Origin: Selenomonadales bacterium
GTDB taxonomy: Bacteria; Bacillota; Negativicutes; Sporomusales; UBA7701
Direction of reading: 5' to 3'
DNA length: 64,000 nt
NCBI GenBank assembly: GCA_018434945.1
Contig: JAHDOI010000089.1
Coordinates: forward strand, 1 to 64,000
Of this stretch, positions 35,522 to 43,840 are shown one piece after another (the stretch's first letter is position 1; each line of letters opens with the position of its first letter). The position numbers were made by a program, and so were the translations under genes. Under the pieces are notes generated by a model, which saw only the letters and a list, made by a program, of their open reading frames with translations, was not told where the DNA came from and searched no databases.

Positions 35522-36035
35522 GGATGTGCCCCCCCTGCCTGAGAAAGGCGATGATTTTCTCCGCCGCCACCCGGGGCGGGATATTGCTGGTGTCGAGGAC
35601 GAAGTCGGCCTGGGCGTACAGCGGGGCCCGCTCGGCCATCATCCGGGCGACGACTTCCTCGCGGTCGGGCCGGGCGAGGAGCGGCCGGGTGTTCCTCCGC
35701 CCTGTCCGTTCCAGGATTGTCTGCGTCGAAGCGGTCAGGCAGATTATCACGCCGCCTGCGCGCAGCCGCTCCATATTTTCCGGGTCGAGGACGGCACCGC
35801 CGCCGGTGGCGATCACGGTTTTCCTGCGCCGGGAAACGCGGGCGATCAGGTCTTTCTCCCTGGCCCTGAAGTATGCCTCGCCGTGCCGGGCAAACATTTC
35901 GCTGACCGCAAGGCCGCTTTCGTGTTCCATCATCCGGTCGGTATCGATGAAAGGTCGGCCGAGACGGCCTGCCAGCAGGCGGCCGGTGCTGGTCTTGCCC
36001 GTCCCCATGAACCCGATGAGCACGATGTTCTTCAT
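35508..36035 (-). CDS. aroK: Shikimate kinase AroK
   Basis: A 175-residue kinase phosphorylating shikimate. The P-loop GFMGTGKTS is at residues 8-16, DTDRM (31-35) and GGGAV (78-82) bind shikimate, and RPLL (117-120) lies in the lid. A longer frame upstream is discarded because ATG 36035 overlaps the aroC stop (ATGA) with GGAG before it. Confidence 0.94.
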   Translation of the reverse strand: MKNIVLIGFMGTGKTSTGRLLAGRLGRPFIDTDRMMEHESGLAVSEMFARHGEAYFRAREKDLIARVSRRRKTVIATGGGAVLDPENMERLRAGGVIICLTASTQTILERTGRRNTRPLLARPDREEVVARMMAERAPLYAQADFVLDTSNIPPRVAAEKIIAFLRQGGHIHGRS

Positions 36036-37192
36036 CTCGCTCCGCCGCTCAGGCGATGACGGTAGTGCTCCACCGCCGCAAGCAGATCGCTGAGGTTGTC
36101 GCCGCCGAATTTCTCCACCACCGCCCCCGCGAGGACGATGGCCACAGCCGCTTCGCCCACCACCGCGGCGGCCGGCACGGCGCAGATGTCGCTGCGCTCG
36201 GTGTTGGCGCGGGTGGCCGCCTTGGTGGCGATATCCACCGACGCCAGCGGCGCCATAAGTGTCGGGATGGGTTTCATCACCGCCCGGGCCACAATGTCTT
36301 CGCCGGTCGAGATGCCGCCTTCCACGCCTCCGGCCCGGTTGGTTTCGCGGTAGTACCCGCGGCCGGGGTCGTAGAAAATTTCGTCGTGGGCCTGACTGCC
36401 GGACAGGGCGGCGTTGGCGAACCCCTCCCCTATCTCGACGCCCTTGATGGCCGGTATCGACATTAGGGCTGCGGCGAGCGCCGCGTCGAGGCGGCGGTCC
36501 CAATGGACGTGGCTGCCCAAACCGGGCGGGAGCCCGGACGCGACGACCTCGAAGACGCCGCCGAGGGTATCGCCGCGCGTCCTGGCCGCATCCACGGCCG
36601 CCCTCATCGCCGCTTCGGCCGTCCTGTCGGCGCAGAAAAGCGGCGAATCCGCCGTGAGCCGGCCGATTTCTCCGGCGGCGAGCGCGCGGTGCGCGGCGGT
36701 TATTCCGCCGACGGCGACGACATGGGCGGCCACGGTCACGCCCAAGGCCGCCAGAAGCTGGCGGGCGACGCCGCCCACGGCGACGCGGGCGGCCGTTTCC
36801 CGGGCGCTGGCCCGCTCAAGGATGTTGCGGATATCGTCATGGCCGTATTTCTGTATCCCCGCCAGGTCGGCGTGGCCGGGTCGCGGCGCCGTGACCGGCT
36901 CCCCCGCCGCCGGGCCGGACGGCGACATTTTTTCCTGCCAGTTGGCCCAATCGCGGTTCTTTATCGCCAGCGTCAGCGGACTGCCCAGGGTACGCCCGAA
37001 GCGCAGGCCGGACAGCACCTCGGCTTCGTCCTTCTCGATGCGCATGCGGCCGCCCCGGCCGTAGCCCTGCTGGCGGCGGGCGAGGTCGCCGTTCACCGCG
37101 GCGAGGTCCACGGGCAGGCCGGCGGGCAGGCCTTCGATGACGGCTGTCAGGCACGGCCCGTGAGATTCGCCGGCAGTCAGGAAACGGAACAT
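36032..37192 (-). CDS. aroC: Chorismate synthase AroC
   Basis: A 386-residue FMN-dependent enzyme forming chorismate from [24 protein letters not shown] at residues 8-27 and [23 protein letters not shown] (two signature blocks, near 40-60) are typical, with the C-terminal [15 protein letters not shown]-like block near 330. First gene of aroC-aroK-aroB; aroE lies at 45817 in another unit. Confidence 0.95.
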   Translation of the reverse strand: MFRFLTAGESHGPCLTAVIEGLPAGLPVDLAAVNGDLARRQQGYGRGGRMRIEKDEAEVLSGLRFGRTLGSPLTLAIKNRDWANWQEKMSPSGPAAGEPVTAPRPGHADLAGIQKYGHDDIRNILERASARETAARVAVGGVARQLLAALGVTVAAHVVAVGGITAAHRALAAGEIGRLTADSPLFCADRTAEAAMRAAVDAARTRGDTLGGVFEVVASGLPPGLGSHVHWDRRLDAALAAALMSIPAIKGVEIGEGFANAALSGSQAHDEIFYDPGRGYYRETNRAGGVEGGISTGEDIVARAVMKPIPTLMAPLASVDIATKAATRANTERSDICAVPAAAVVGEAAVAIVLAGAVVEKFGGDNLSDLLAAVEHYRHRLSGGAR

Positions 37193-37281
37193 CGGTCAGT
37201 CCTCCCCAATCATGTGTATAAGAAAAAACTATAACTCTAGTATTTCGAAACAGGAATAGCCATATCCTGCCTGGAAGACAG

Positions 37282-37308
37282 CAAAAAACCAAGGCAACCG
37301 CCTTGGTA
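37282..37308 (-). terminator. Intrinsic terminator at the end of the pilus operon
   Basis: ACCAAGGC and GCCTTGGT form an 8-bp stem with a 4-base loop, followed by a T6 run on the minus strand. It lies beyond pilO and repeat copy 7 and before aroC. Confidence 0.8.
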
Positions 37309-37324
37309 ATGGTCATTTCTTGAA

Positions 37325-37520
37325 GGCCGTTCAGAAACCTTCAGATGCACGTCCTGATTACATCAGTCGTACGAACGCATGGCGCCACTCGCAGAAAGTC
37401 GTTACGAATGATGTGCGGGGCGCACCGGAGGAGCAAGTGCGCAAGTTCTTGGCGCTTCAGCGCCTAGAACTGCGGCCTGCCCCTTGCGGATACGCCGCAG
37501 ATGGGGGTTTATCAACGGCC
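37325..37520 (+). repeat. Dispersed palindrome-ended repeat, copy 7 (long form)
   Basis: About 196 bp. The ends are GGCCGTTCAGAAACCTTC and GGGGGTTTATCAACGGCC. Like copy 3 it contains the extra block (GCAAGTGCGCAAGTTCTTGG ... CCTGCCCCTTGCGGATAC, 37433-37493) with its own small hairpin. The right end is 7 bases from the pilO stop codon. Confidence 0.88.
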
Positions 37521-37527
37521 GCGGCCG

Positions 37528-38076
37528 TCACTTTTTGACGCTGTAAATTACCACCTGCAGCTTAGTCTCCAGCCCGCCCCCCAGCTTCATATTCATCGCC
37601 AGGGAGTTCACCGCGTTGAAGCGCGGCGCGTCCTCGAGCTGCTTGAGGAAGCCGGCCGTCTGGAAAAAGTCGCCTCTGACGAGGATATCGAGCGGCGTTT
37701 CCTGGTAATTGTTCCGGCTTACGGGCTGGGCAGGCTTGATATGGATGACCTGGACCCCGCTGGCGCGGGCCGCCTTCTCGACGACGACGAGGAAATCGCT
37801 GACCCCCGGAGTCTCGGGCAGCATCCGGTCGACGCTCCGCCGGCGGGTTTCGAGCTCGGCCATGTGTTTGGCGGGATCGGGATGGGCCAGCACATAGGCC
37901 TCGATCGTATCCACCTGCCGCTTCTCGTTCCGGTAGAGCCCGTCGAGTTCCGTGAGGCGGTGCCGCTGCGGCTGGAAAACGAAAGACCACGTCACTGCGG
38001 CGGCCAGCACGGCGACTACGGCGAACAGAATCAGCTTATGTTTTAGGGAAAGCTCTTTGGGCAGAGTAAGCGCCAC
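37528..38076 (-). CDS. pilO: Type IV pilus inner membrane protein PilO
   Basis: A 182-residue bitopic protein: short cytoplasmic N-terminus, one membrane span (residues 16-36), a coiled-coil stretch and a ferredoxin-like periplasmic domain. PilO forms the alignment complex with PilN and PilM. GTG 38076 behind GGGGAGGTAACC is chosen; the longer frame upstream is antisense-like shadow of pilN. Last gene of the operon, 2 bases after pilN. Confidence 0.85.
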   Translation of the reverse strand: MALTLPKELSLKHKLILFAVVAVLAAAVTWSFVFQPQRHRLTELDGLYRNEKRQVDTIEAYVLAHPDPAKHMAELETRRRSVDRMLPETPGVSDFLVVVEKAARASGVQVIHIKPAQPVSRNNYQETPLDILVRGDFFQTAGFLKQLEDAPRFNAVNSLAMNMKLGGGLETKLQVVIYSVKK

Positions 38077-38078
38077 GG

Positions 38079-38606
38079 TTACCTCCCCTTGATCTTGAGG
38101 GTGATATCGAACTTGGTCGCAAATGTTGCGATGTCCCGCTCGGCCTTGACAAGCGTCGGTTCGGCGAACAGGTCGTCCTGCTCGAGTTTGCGCATGTAGG
38201 TGGCAAGATCCGGGGTGCTCTTGGCCATCCCGGTAAGCTTCAGGACGTTCTTGTCGGTCGTCAGGTCGGTGAACCACAGCTCGGACGGCGTCTTGGCCCC
38301 CAGCTGGGTGAGGACGGCGTACCATGATGTGCGTTCGCGGGTGATGGCGATGAGCACGTTCTCCTTAGCGTCGATGCCCTGCTGTTTGGCGTTGGCCGCC
38401 AGCATGGCGTCGCGGGACGGGCGCAGGAGCTGGTGGCGGTTCTTAGCCTCCTCCAGGTTGCGCTCCGTGTGGACGAGCATGAACTGGAAATAACCCCATA
38501 CACTCAGGAAGGCGCCGAGAACGAGGAAAATAAGGGTGCAGAAAATCCGGGCTGTCCGCCATTTGGGCTGGCGTTCGGCCAGCGGCAGAAGGTTGATGCG
38601 GATCAT
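38079..38606 (-). CDS. pilN: Type IV pilus assembly protein PilN
   Basis: A 175-residue protein beginning MIRINLLPLAERQPKWR, the conserved PilN N-terminus that inserts into PilM, followed by one membrane span (residues 22-42), coiled coil and a small periplasmic domain. The start overlaps pilM by 4 bases. Confidence 0.88.
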   Translation of the reverse strand: MIRINLLPLAERQPKWRTARIFCTLIFLVLGAFLSVWGYFQFMLVHTERNLEEAKNRHQLLRPSRDAMLAANAKQQGIDAKENVLIAITRERTSWYAVLTQLGAKTPSELWFTDLTTDKNVLKLTGMAKSTPDLATYMRKLEQDDLFAEPTLVKAERDIATFATKFDITLKIKGR

Positions 38607-39682
38607 TCTTCCCCTCCCCTCAACGCGAGGCCCACGGCCACGCCGAGGCGGCCGCCGAGACTACGGATGTACTGGGGATCGAAGCTGCCGGCCACGTCGA
38701 ACGGCGCCAGGGGGTCGTGGATGACCACCGGGACATCGAGCTGGGCGGCGAAATAGTGGACGATGTTCTCCAGGGCGGCGCCGCCGCCGGTGAGGAAGGC
38801 CTTATCGATGATCGCTTCCTTATTCTGGATGCGGTAATACTCGATGGTGCGCTGCGCTTCGCGGGCCGCTTCGGTGACGAGCAGCTCAAAGCGGCGGTGG
38901 ACGCCGGACGTTTCCTCCTGGGTGCCGGGACGGAACAGCAGCCCCTTCTGGCGCTGCTTGAGGCGCTCGGCCTCCGCCTGGCCGAGTTCGAACGCTTCCA
39001 TGACGACCTCGGTGAACCGCTGGCCGCTGATGGGCACGGGACGGGCCACCACCGGGGCGCCGTCCTGGAAGATGGTGGCGTGGGAAAGCTCGGCGCCGAT
39101 ATCGACCACCAGCGCGTTGCCGGCGGCCGGCAGTGTGCGGTAGGTGGCGAGGGGCTCGGCGTCGATGGCGGCCGGGCGGAGGCCGGCGCCTTTGACCGCC
39201 GCCACAAGGTCGTCGACGGTTTCGCGGGACGCGGCGGCGAGCATGACCCTCAGCTCCAACTCGCTGGTGGCGCGGCCGGTGACGGCGTAATCGTAGTAAT
39301 ATGTGTCGGGGGCGAAGGGGACGTATTTTTCGCTGTCCCATTTCACAGCCTCCCGCAGCTCCTCGGGGCTGAGAGGCGGAAAGGAGATTTCGCGCACGAA
39401 CAGGGCGGGCACGCCGATGGCCAGCGCCGCGTCGCGGATGTTGGCCCCGCTGGTGCCCACGGCCTGACGCAAAATAGCCGCCAGGGCGTTGACGTCGCGA
39501 CACGCGCCGTTCTCCACGATGCCGGGCGGCAGGTCCACGACGCCGACGGCCTTCAGCAGGGGCCGTCCCTTGCGGCGGTCGAGCTGGACGACTTTAACGG
39601 CGCTTGTGCCGATGTCGACGCCGAGTAAGTTATCGGTCTGACGGGCGAACAGGGACCGCAGGATGTTCCGCATGGGTGTCAC
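38603..39682 (-). CDS. pilM: Actin-like pilus assembly ATPase PilM
   Basis: A 359-residue FtsA/actin-like protein that anchors PilN on the cytoplasmic side. LLGVDIGTSAVKVVQL near residue 18 is phosphate loop 1 and VVDIGAELSHATIFQDG near 192 is phosphate loop 2. The GTG at 39682 shares its G with the TAG stop of the comFB-like gene (TAGTG), suggesting coupling; an ATG at 39673 is the alternative. Confidence 0.9.
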   Translation of the reverse strand: MTPMRNILRSLFARQTDNLLGVDIGTSAVKVVQLDRRKGRPLLKAVGVVDLPPGIVENGACRDVNALAAILRQAVGTSGANIRDAALAIGVPALFVREISFPPLSPEELREAVKWDSEKYVPFAPDTYYYDYAVTGRATSELELRVMLAAASRETVDDLVAAVKGAGLRPAAIDAEPLATYRTLPAAGNALVVDIGAELSHATIFQDGAPVVARPVPISGQRFTEVVMEAFELGQAEAERLKQRQKGLLFRPGTQEETSGVHRRFELLVTEAAREAQRTIEYYRIQNKEAIIDKAFLTGGGAALENIVHYFAAQLDVPVVIHDPLAPFDVAGSFDPQYIRSLGGRLGVAVGLALRGGEE

Positions 39683-39960
39683 TACTCATCGGCCCGGTGG
39701 TGATGGGGCCGCGCCTTGACGAGGATGATGGCGTTGGTGAGCGCGGCGACGATGTCGACATAGAACTGCTGGTCGAGGGACTTGACCTTGGTCAGCGTCT
39801 GGCCCTTGTCGGTGACGACGTACCGGGGCGGCAGGAAGTTGAGCGCCAAAGCCGCGATGTCGTACTGGCAGTGCTTGCAGTTGCATGAGTCGGCGTGGTT
39901 GGCGAGCTGCTCGGGCAGGTGCTGCCAGACGAGGGTTTCCATGTAGTTGATCAGTTCCAC
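39682..39960 (-). CDS. ComFB-like late competence protein
   Basis: A 92-residue protein of the ComFB type: ELINYMETLVWQHLPEQ at the N-terminus and CNCKHCQYDIAALALNFLPPRYV near residues 26-48, whose Cys set fits the metal-binding core of the family. GTG 39960 behind AAGGAGTG is chosen; a frame extending to 40047 would be translated from repeat copy 8. ComFB domains bind c-di-nucleotides in cyanobacteria, which is of interest in this pilus operon. Function here not proven. Confidence 0.8.
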   Translation of the reverse strand: MELINYMETLVWQHLPEQLANHADSCNCKHCQYDIAALALNFLPPRYVVTDKGQTLTKVKSLDQQFYVDIVAALTNAIILVKARPHHHRADE

Positions 39961-39982
39961 AGTCCCACACTCCTTCGGTTTC

Positions 39983-40105
39983 GGCCGTTGATAAGCGCCC
40001 ATCTGCTTTGTTGCTCCTCGGATGGCCCACTTGACGTACGCAACCAAGTACGCCTTCGCGGGCCATCCTGCGGTGCGCCGCGCATCTGAGCACTTCTGAA
40101 CGGCC
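39983..40105 (-). repeat. Dispersed palindrome-ended repeat, copy 8 (inverted)
   Basis: About 123 bp in the opposite orientation: GGCCGTTGATAAGCGCCC at the low end and GAGCACTTCTGAACGGCC at the high end. The core GATGGCCC...GGGCCATC with GACGTACG/AAGTACG is palindromic. It lies in the comFB-like gene's upstream region rather than at a stop codon, unlike the other copies. Confidence 0.85.
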
Positions 40106-40194
40106 TTGAGATGCTATCCAGACTTTCTTATCATGTATTAATTAGACAAAAGCCGCCGGCTACCTGCCGGGCGGCAGCGGGAAACGGGAAAATA

Positions 40195-40980
40195 TCAGCG
40201 TCCGAGGAAGCGGCCCGCGTACCAGGCGACGATATCCGGGCCGTAGAGGAGGGCGACGAACGCGCCGGCGGCGATGAACGGCCCGAAGGGGATGAGGTCC
40301 TTGCGCTTCCTGATTCGCAAGAGAAGAAGCACCCCGCCGCCGAGACCGCCGGCGAGGAAGGACAGGAAAAGCGCCAGCAGGGTGTGCTGCCAGCCGAACC
40401 ACAGGCCGAGCGCGGCGGCGAACTTGACGTCGCCCCCGCCCATGCCGCCGCGGGTGGCGACGGCGATGGCCAGCAGCAGCCCGCCGCCCACGAAGGCGCC
40501 GAGGAGCATGTCGAGCAGGCCGACAGGCAGGGTTACCGCCGAGCCCCACAGAGGCGCGTACGCAAAGGAAAGGTTTATCGCGACACCGGCTCCGGCAAGC
40601 CATACGAGGACCTTGTCGTAGATGAGCTGGTGGTCGAAGTCGATGAGAGTGATGACGACGAGGAAGGAGGTCAGGACGAGGGCTTTAATGAGCGACGGCC
40701 CGAGGCCAAAAACAAAGAAACACCACGCGAACAGCGCGCCGGTCGCAAGCTCGACCACGGCGTAGCGGGCGGAGAAGGGGGCGCCGCACGACCGGCAGCG
40801 GCCGCGGCGCAGGATGTAGCTGAGGACGGGGATGAGGTCGGCGGGCCCGAGGCGGACGCCGCAGGCGCGGCAGTGGGACGGCGGGCTGACGACCGACTCC
40901 CCGGCCGGCAGGCGGTAGACGCAGACATTGAGAAAGCTGCCCACCGCCAGGCCGAGAAGAAAGATGATAAAGAATAGCAA
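40195..40980 (-). CDS. pilD: Prepilin peptidase/N-methyltransferase PilD
   Basis: A 261-residue polytopic aspartyl protease that cleaves and methylates prepilins. The two Cys pairs of the N-terminal zinc site (CRACG and CRSCG, near residues 38 and 61) and both catalytic Asp motifs (LIDFDHQLIYD near 127 and GGGDVKF near 188) are seen. TTG 40980 behind AGGAG is preferred to a start 30 bases upstream. It follows the pilin gene. Confidence 0.92.
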   Translation of the reverse strand: MLFFIIFLLGLAVGSFLNVCVYRLPAGESVVSPPSHCRACGVRLGPADLIPVLSYILRRGRCRSCGAPFSARYAVVELATGALFAWCFFVFGLGPSLIKALVLTSFLVVITLIDFDHQLIYDKVLVWLAGAGVAINLSFAYAPLWGSAVTLPVGLLDMLLGAFVGGGLLLAIAVATRGGMGGGDVKFAAALGLWFGWQHTLLALFLSFLAGGLGGGVLLLLRIRKRKDLIPFGPFIAAGAFVALLYGPDIVAWYAGRFLGR

Positions 40981-41020
40981 GGGCGTACTCCTAGAAGTTT
41001 CGATAGACAAAAGGCAGCAA

Positions 41021-41050
41021 GGTCAAGGCACTTCGGAAGCTGCCTTGACC
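41021..41050 (-). other. Hairpin between pilA and pilD
   Basis: GGTCAAGGCA and TGCCTTGACC form a 10-bp stem with a 10-base loop, followed on the minus strand by a weak T tract. It probably acts as a partial terminator or a 3' stabiliser that keeps pilin message above the rest. Confidence 0.55.
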
Positions 41051-41078
41051 CGGCAAATGCTTTTTGCTACAGCATGGT

Positions 41079-41468
41079 CTACGGCGCCGGCACAGTTTCG
41101 GCGGTAAAGGTACCTTCATGGTCACCACCAGTGATGACAACCTGTCCGCGGCCGGTAGCACTAATTCCATAGACAGCCGTCGTCGCCCCGCCGTAAAGCG
41201 GTGCAGTCGGAGCAGCGGCCAGGTATTCAGGCACCAAGTCAGCCACGGCAGTAGCATTGGCGCCAGTTCTGGCGAAAAAGATCGCGTTGGCACTGTCGAT
41301 GGTCCGCAAGTCGGCCTGGAGTTTAGCTCTCTGGGCGGCCGCAGTGGTCCCCGTAAACTGGGGAATGGCGATGGCAGCTAATATAGCAATAATTGCTACT
41401 ACGACCATTAGCTCGACCAGAGTAAACCCCTTCTGGTGCCTTATCATGTTACGAATCTTCATTAACAA
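41079..41468 (-). CDS. pilA: Type IV major pilin
   Basis: A 129-residue prepilin with a short basic leader and the processing site KG^FTLVELMVVVAIIAILAAIA, including Glu at +5. About 115 mature residues make it a small class IVa-like pilin; no Cys pair for a D-loop. TTG 41468 has the better distance to GGAGGTGA, ATG 41462 is the alternative. It sits among the assembly genes, the only complete major-pilin-like gene here. Confidence 0.9.
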   Translation of the reverse strand: MLMKIRNMIRHQKGFTLVELMVVVAIIAILAAIAIPQFTGTTAAAQRAKLQADLRTIDSANAIFFARTGANATAVADLVPEYLAAAPTAPLYGGATTAVYGISATGRGQVVITGGDHEGTFTAETVPAP

Positions 41469-41498
41469 TTAACTCACCTCCTTCCGAAAAAGTGTGTC

Positions 41499-42728
41499 TT
41501 AAATTTTTACATTGCCTATACCTGATATGACATCAAAGAGAGGCAGTAGGATAGCGATGATTATCGCACCTATGACCACTCCCAGCGTCCCGATGAGGAT
41601 GGGTCCCAACAGTGTGCTCAGCCGGCCGACAGTGTCATCGACATCGCTTTCGTAGAAGTCGGCGACTTTCTCGAGCATCTTGTCCACTTCGCCCGTCTCC
41701 TCGCCGACCGCCGCCATCTGCACGACCATCGGCGGGAAAACACCAGAGGTGCCGAGGGTGGCGGCCAGGCCGAGACCTTCGCTGACGCCTTCCTGGGCGG
41801 CGGTGAGGGCGCGGGCCATGCGGCGGTTGCCGATCGTCTTCTTGACGACCTCGAGGGCGGTGATGATGGGCACGCCGCCGCGCAGCAGCGTGCTGAGGGT
41901 GCGGCTGAAACGGGCGACGGCGATCTTACGCCATAAGCCTCCCATAATAGGTACTTGGAGCATAAAATGGTCAAACAACTGCTGCCCCTGGGGCTGACGA
42001 AAATACAGGCGCAAAGCGAAAGCGGCAACCGCTAACACGGCGGCCAAAACTATGCCGTACTCGCGCAGGAAGGCGCTAGCCGCCAGCAGTGCCCGGGTCG
42101 GCGCCGGCAGGGCCACTCTCAAACTTTCAAATAGACTTACGAACTTGGGCAAGACGTAGGTTAGGATGAAAGTTATCGCCGCAGCAGCGAAGGTAACAAC
42201 CACCGCCGGATAAGTTAGGGCCGATTTGACGTTGGCGGTCAGCTTGTTTTCTTTTTCAAAGTGGACGGCCAGGCGTTCCAGTACGACGTCGAGCACGCCG
42301 CCGACCTCGCCGGCTTCGACCATGCTGACCATGATGTCGGGGAAAACGCCGGGGTGGTTCTGCATTGCTCGCGAAAGGGTCTCGCCCTCCTGCACCTTGA
42401 CGAGCAGGTCCTTGACCGCCGCCTTCAGCCGCCTGTTGGCGGTCTGGTCGACCATGACGCCGAGGCTGACGGTTAGGGACAGGCCGGCGTCGATCATGGT
42501 GGCGAACTGGCGGCAGAAGATGGCCAGGTCCTTGGAACTGACGGGGTTGAAGATATCGGCAAGCCCCCGGAGGGCGGAGCCGTTTTCGGCGGCCGGCCTG
42601 ATCTGGGTGACGAAATAGCCCTGGTTTCTTATATAGGCCGCCACGGCCGCCTCGTTTTCCGCGATGAGCGAGCCGGTGAGCAACTGGCCGGTGCGGTCCT
42701 TGGCCCGATAAGCGAAAGTCTTTGACAC
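41499..42728 (-). CDS. pilC: Type IV pilus platform protein PilC
   Basis: A 409-residue inner-membrane protein with duplicated GspF domains (near residues 68-191 and 270-395), each ending in membrane spans. It begins KTFAYRAKDRTGQLLTGSL, typical of PilC. It couples the ATPases to pilin insertion and removal. Confidence 0.92.
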   Translation of the reverse strand: MSKTFAYRAKDRTGQLLTGSLIAENEAAVAAYIRNQGYFVTQIRPAAENGSALRGLADIFNPVSSKDLAIFCRQFATMIDAGLSLTVSLGVMVDQTANRRLKAAVKDLLVKVQEGETLSRAMQNHPGVFPDIMVSMVEAGEVGGVLDVVLERLAVHFEKENKLTANVKSALTYPAVVVTFAAAAITFILTYVLPKFVSLFESLRVALPAPTRALLAASAFLREYGIVLAAVLAVAAFALRLYFRQPQGQQLFDHFMLQVPIMGGLWRKIAVARFSRTLSTLLRGGVPIITALEVVKKTIGNRRMARALTAAQEGVSEGLGLAATLGTSGVFPPMVVQMAAVGEETGEVDKMLEKVADFYESDVDDTVGRLSTLLGPILIGTLGVVIGAIIIAILLPLFDVISGIGNVKI

Positions 42729-42778
42729 CGGTTTTTCTCCTCTTATCTATGCGGACTGGCAAAACGCCCGTGTGTTTT

Positions 42779-43828
42779 CTATCCGTTGATTAATTTCGCC
42801 AATGTCTCCGGGTCGGCGGCCCGCGCCAGCGCCTCGTCGGTGGTCACCAGGCCGCGGCGGCACAGGTCGCGGAGCGCGTTGTCCATCGTCTGCATACCGT
42901 TTTTCGCGCCTGTCTGGATGACGGAGGCCAGCTGGTGGGTCTTGCCTTCACGGATGATGTTGCGCACCGCCGGGGTGGCCAGGAGGATTTCGAGGGCCGC
43001 CACCCGACCGCTGCCGCCCTTGAGGGGCAGGAGCTGCTGGGCGATGATGCCCTGGAGGGTGAGCGACAGCTGGACGCGGATCTGCTGCTGCTGGTAGGGC
43101 GGGAAGCCGTCGATGATGCGGTCGATGGTCTGGGCGGCGTCGCCGGTATGCAGGGTGGCCAGCACGAGGTGGCCGGTCTCGGCGGCGGTGATTGCGGTGG
43201 CGATCGTCTCCGGGTCTCGCATTTCGCCGACGAGGATGACGTCTGGGTCCTCGCGCAGAGCCGACCGCAGGGCGGCGGCGAAAGACAGTGTGTCGGCGTG
43301 GATTTCGCGCTGGTTGATGATGCTGCGGTCGTGCCGGTGGAGGTATTCGATCGGATCCTCGAGGGTGACGACATGGCAGGCCCGCTCGCGGTTGACGAGG
43401 TCGATCATGGCCGCCAGGGTGGTGGACTTGCCGCTGCCGGTGGGCCCTGTGACGAGCACCAGGCCGCGCGGCCTGCGGGCCAGGGTTTTGACGGTGTCGG
43501 GGTGGCCGAGTTCGTCCAGCGTCGGCACCTGCTCGGCGACGACGCGGATGGCGATGGCGGTGGCGCCCCGCTGGCGGAAGGCGTTTACGCGGAAACGGCT
43601 GAAGCCGGGGACGGCGTAAGAGAAGTCGACTTCGCCCTTCTCGTCGAAGATGGCGCTGTGGTTCTCGGCGGCAATGGCCGCGAGAAGCGCGGCGGTGTCG
43701 GCGGGCCTGAGGGCCGGCCGGTCGGTGTGGACGAGGTCGCCGTTGATCCTGAGGACAGGTGGGATACCCACCGTTATATGCAGGTCGGAGGCTTTGCGGG
43801 CCACCGCTTCGCGCAGAAGGGATTCCAT
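42779..43828 (-). CDS. pilT: Type IV pilus retraction ATPase PilT
   Basis: A 349-residue hexameric ATPase. GPTGSGKST near residue 127 is Walker A, EDPIEYLH near 185 the Asp box and AETGHLVLATLHT near 220 the His box. It begins with the PilT-type N-terminal domain (ARKASDLHITVGIPPVLRINGD). It powers pilus retraction, so twitching or DNA uptake is likely. Confidence 0.93.
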   Translation of the reverse strand: MESLLREAVARKASDLHITVGIPPVLRINGDLVHTDRPALRPADTAALLAAIAAENHSAIFDEKGEVDFSYAVPGFSRFRVNAFRQRGATAIAIRVVAEQVPTLDELGHPDTVKTLARRPRGLVLVTGPTGSGKSTTLAAMIDLVNRERACHVVTLEDPIEYLHRHDRSIINQREIHADTLSFAAALRSALREDPDVILVGEMRDPETIATAITAAETGHLVLATLHTGDAAQTIDRIIDGFPPYQQQQIRVQLSLTLQGIIAQQLLPLKGGSGRVAALEILLATPAVRNIIREGKTHQLASVIQTGAKNGMQTMDNALRDLCRRGLVTTDEALARAADPETLAKLING

Positions 43829-43840
43829 GCTTTACCTCCG

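Noticed and set aside
36036-36503. N-terminal extension of AroK
   Set aside because: It is an antisense or shifted reading of aroC with high Arg/Gly content; the kinase P-loop starts at its own ATG with a stop-start overlap.
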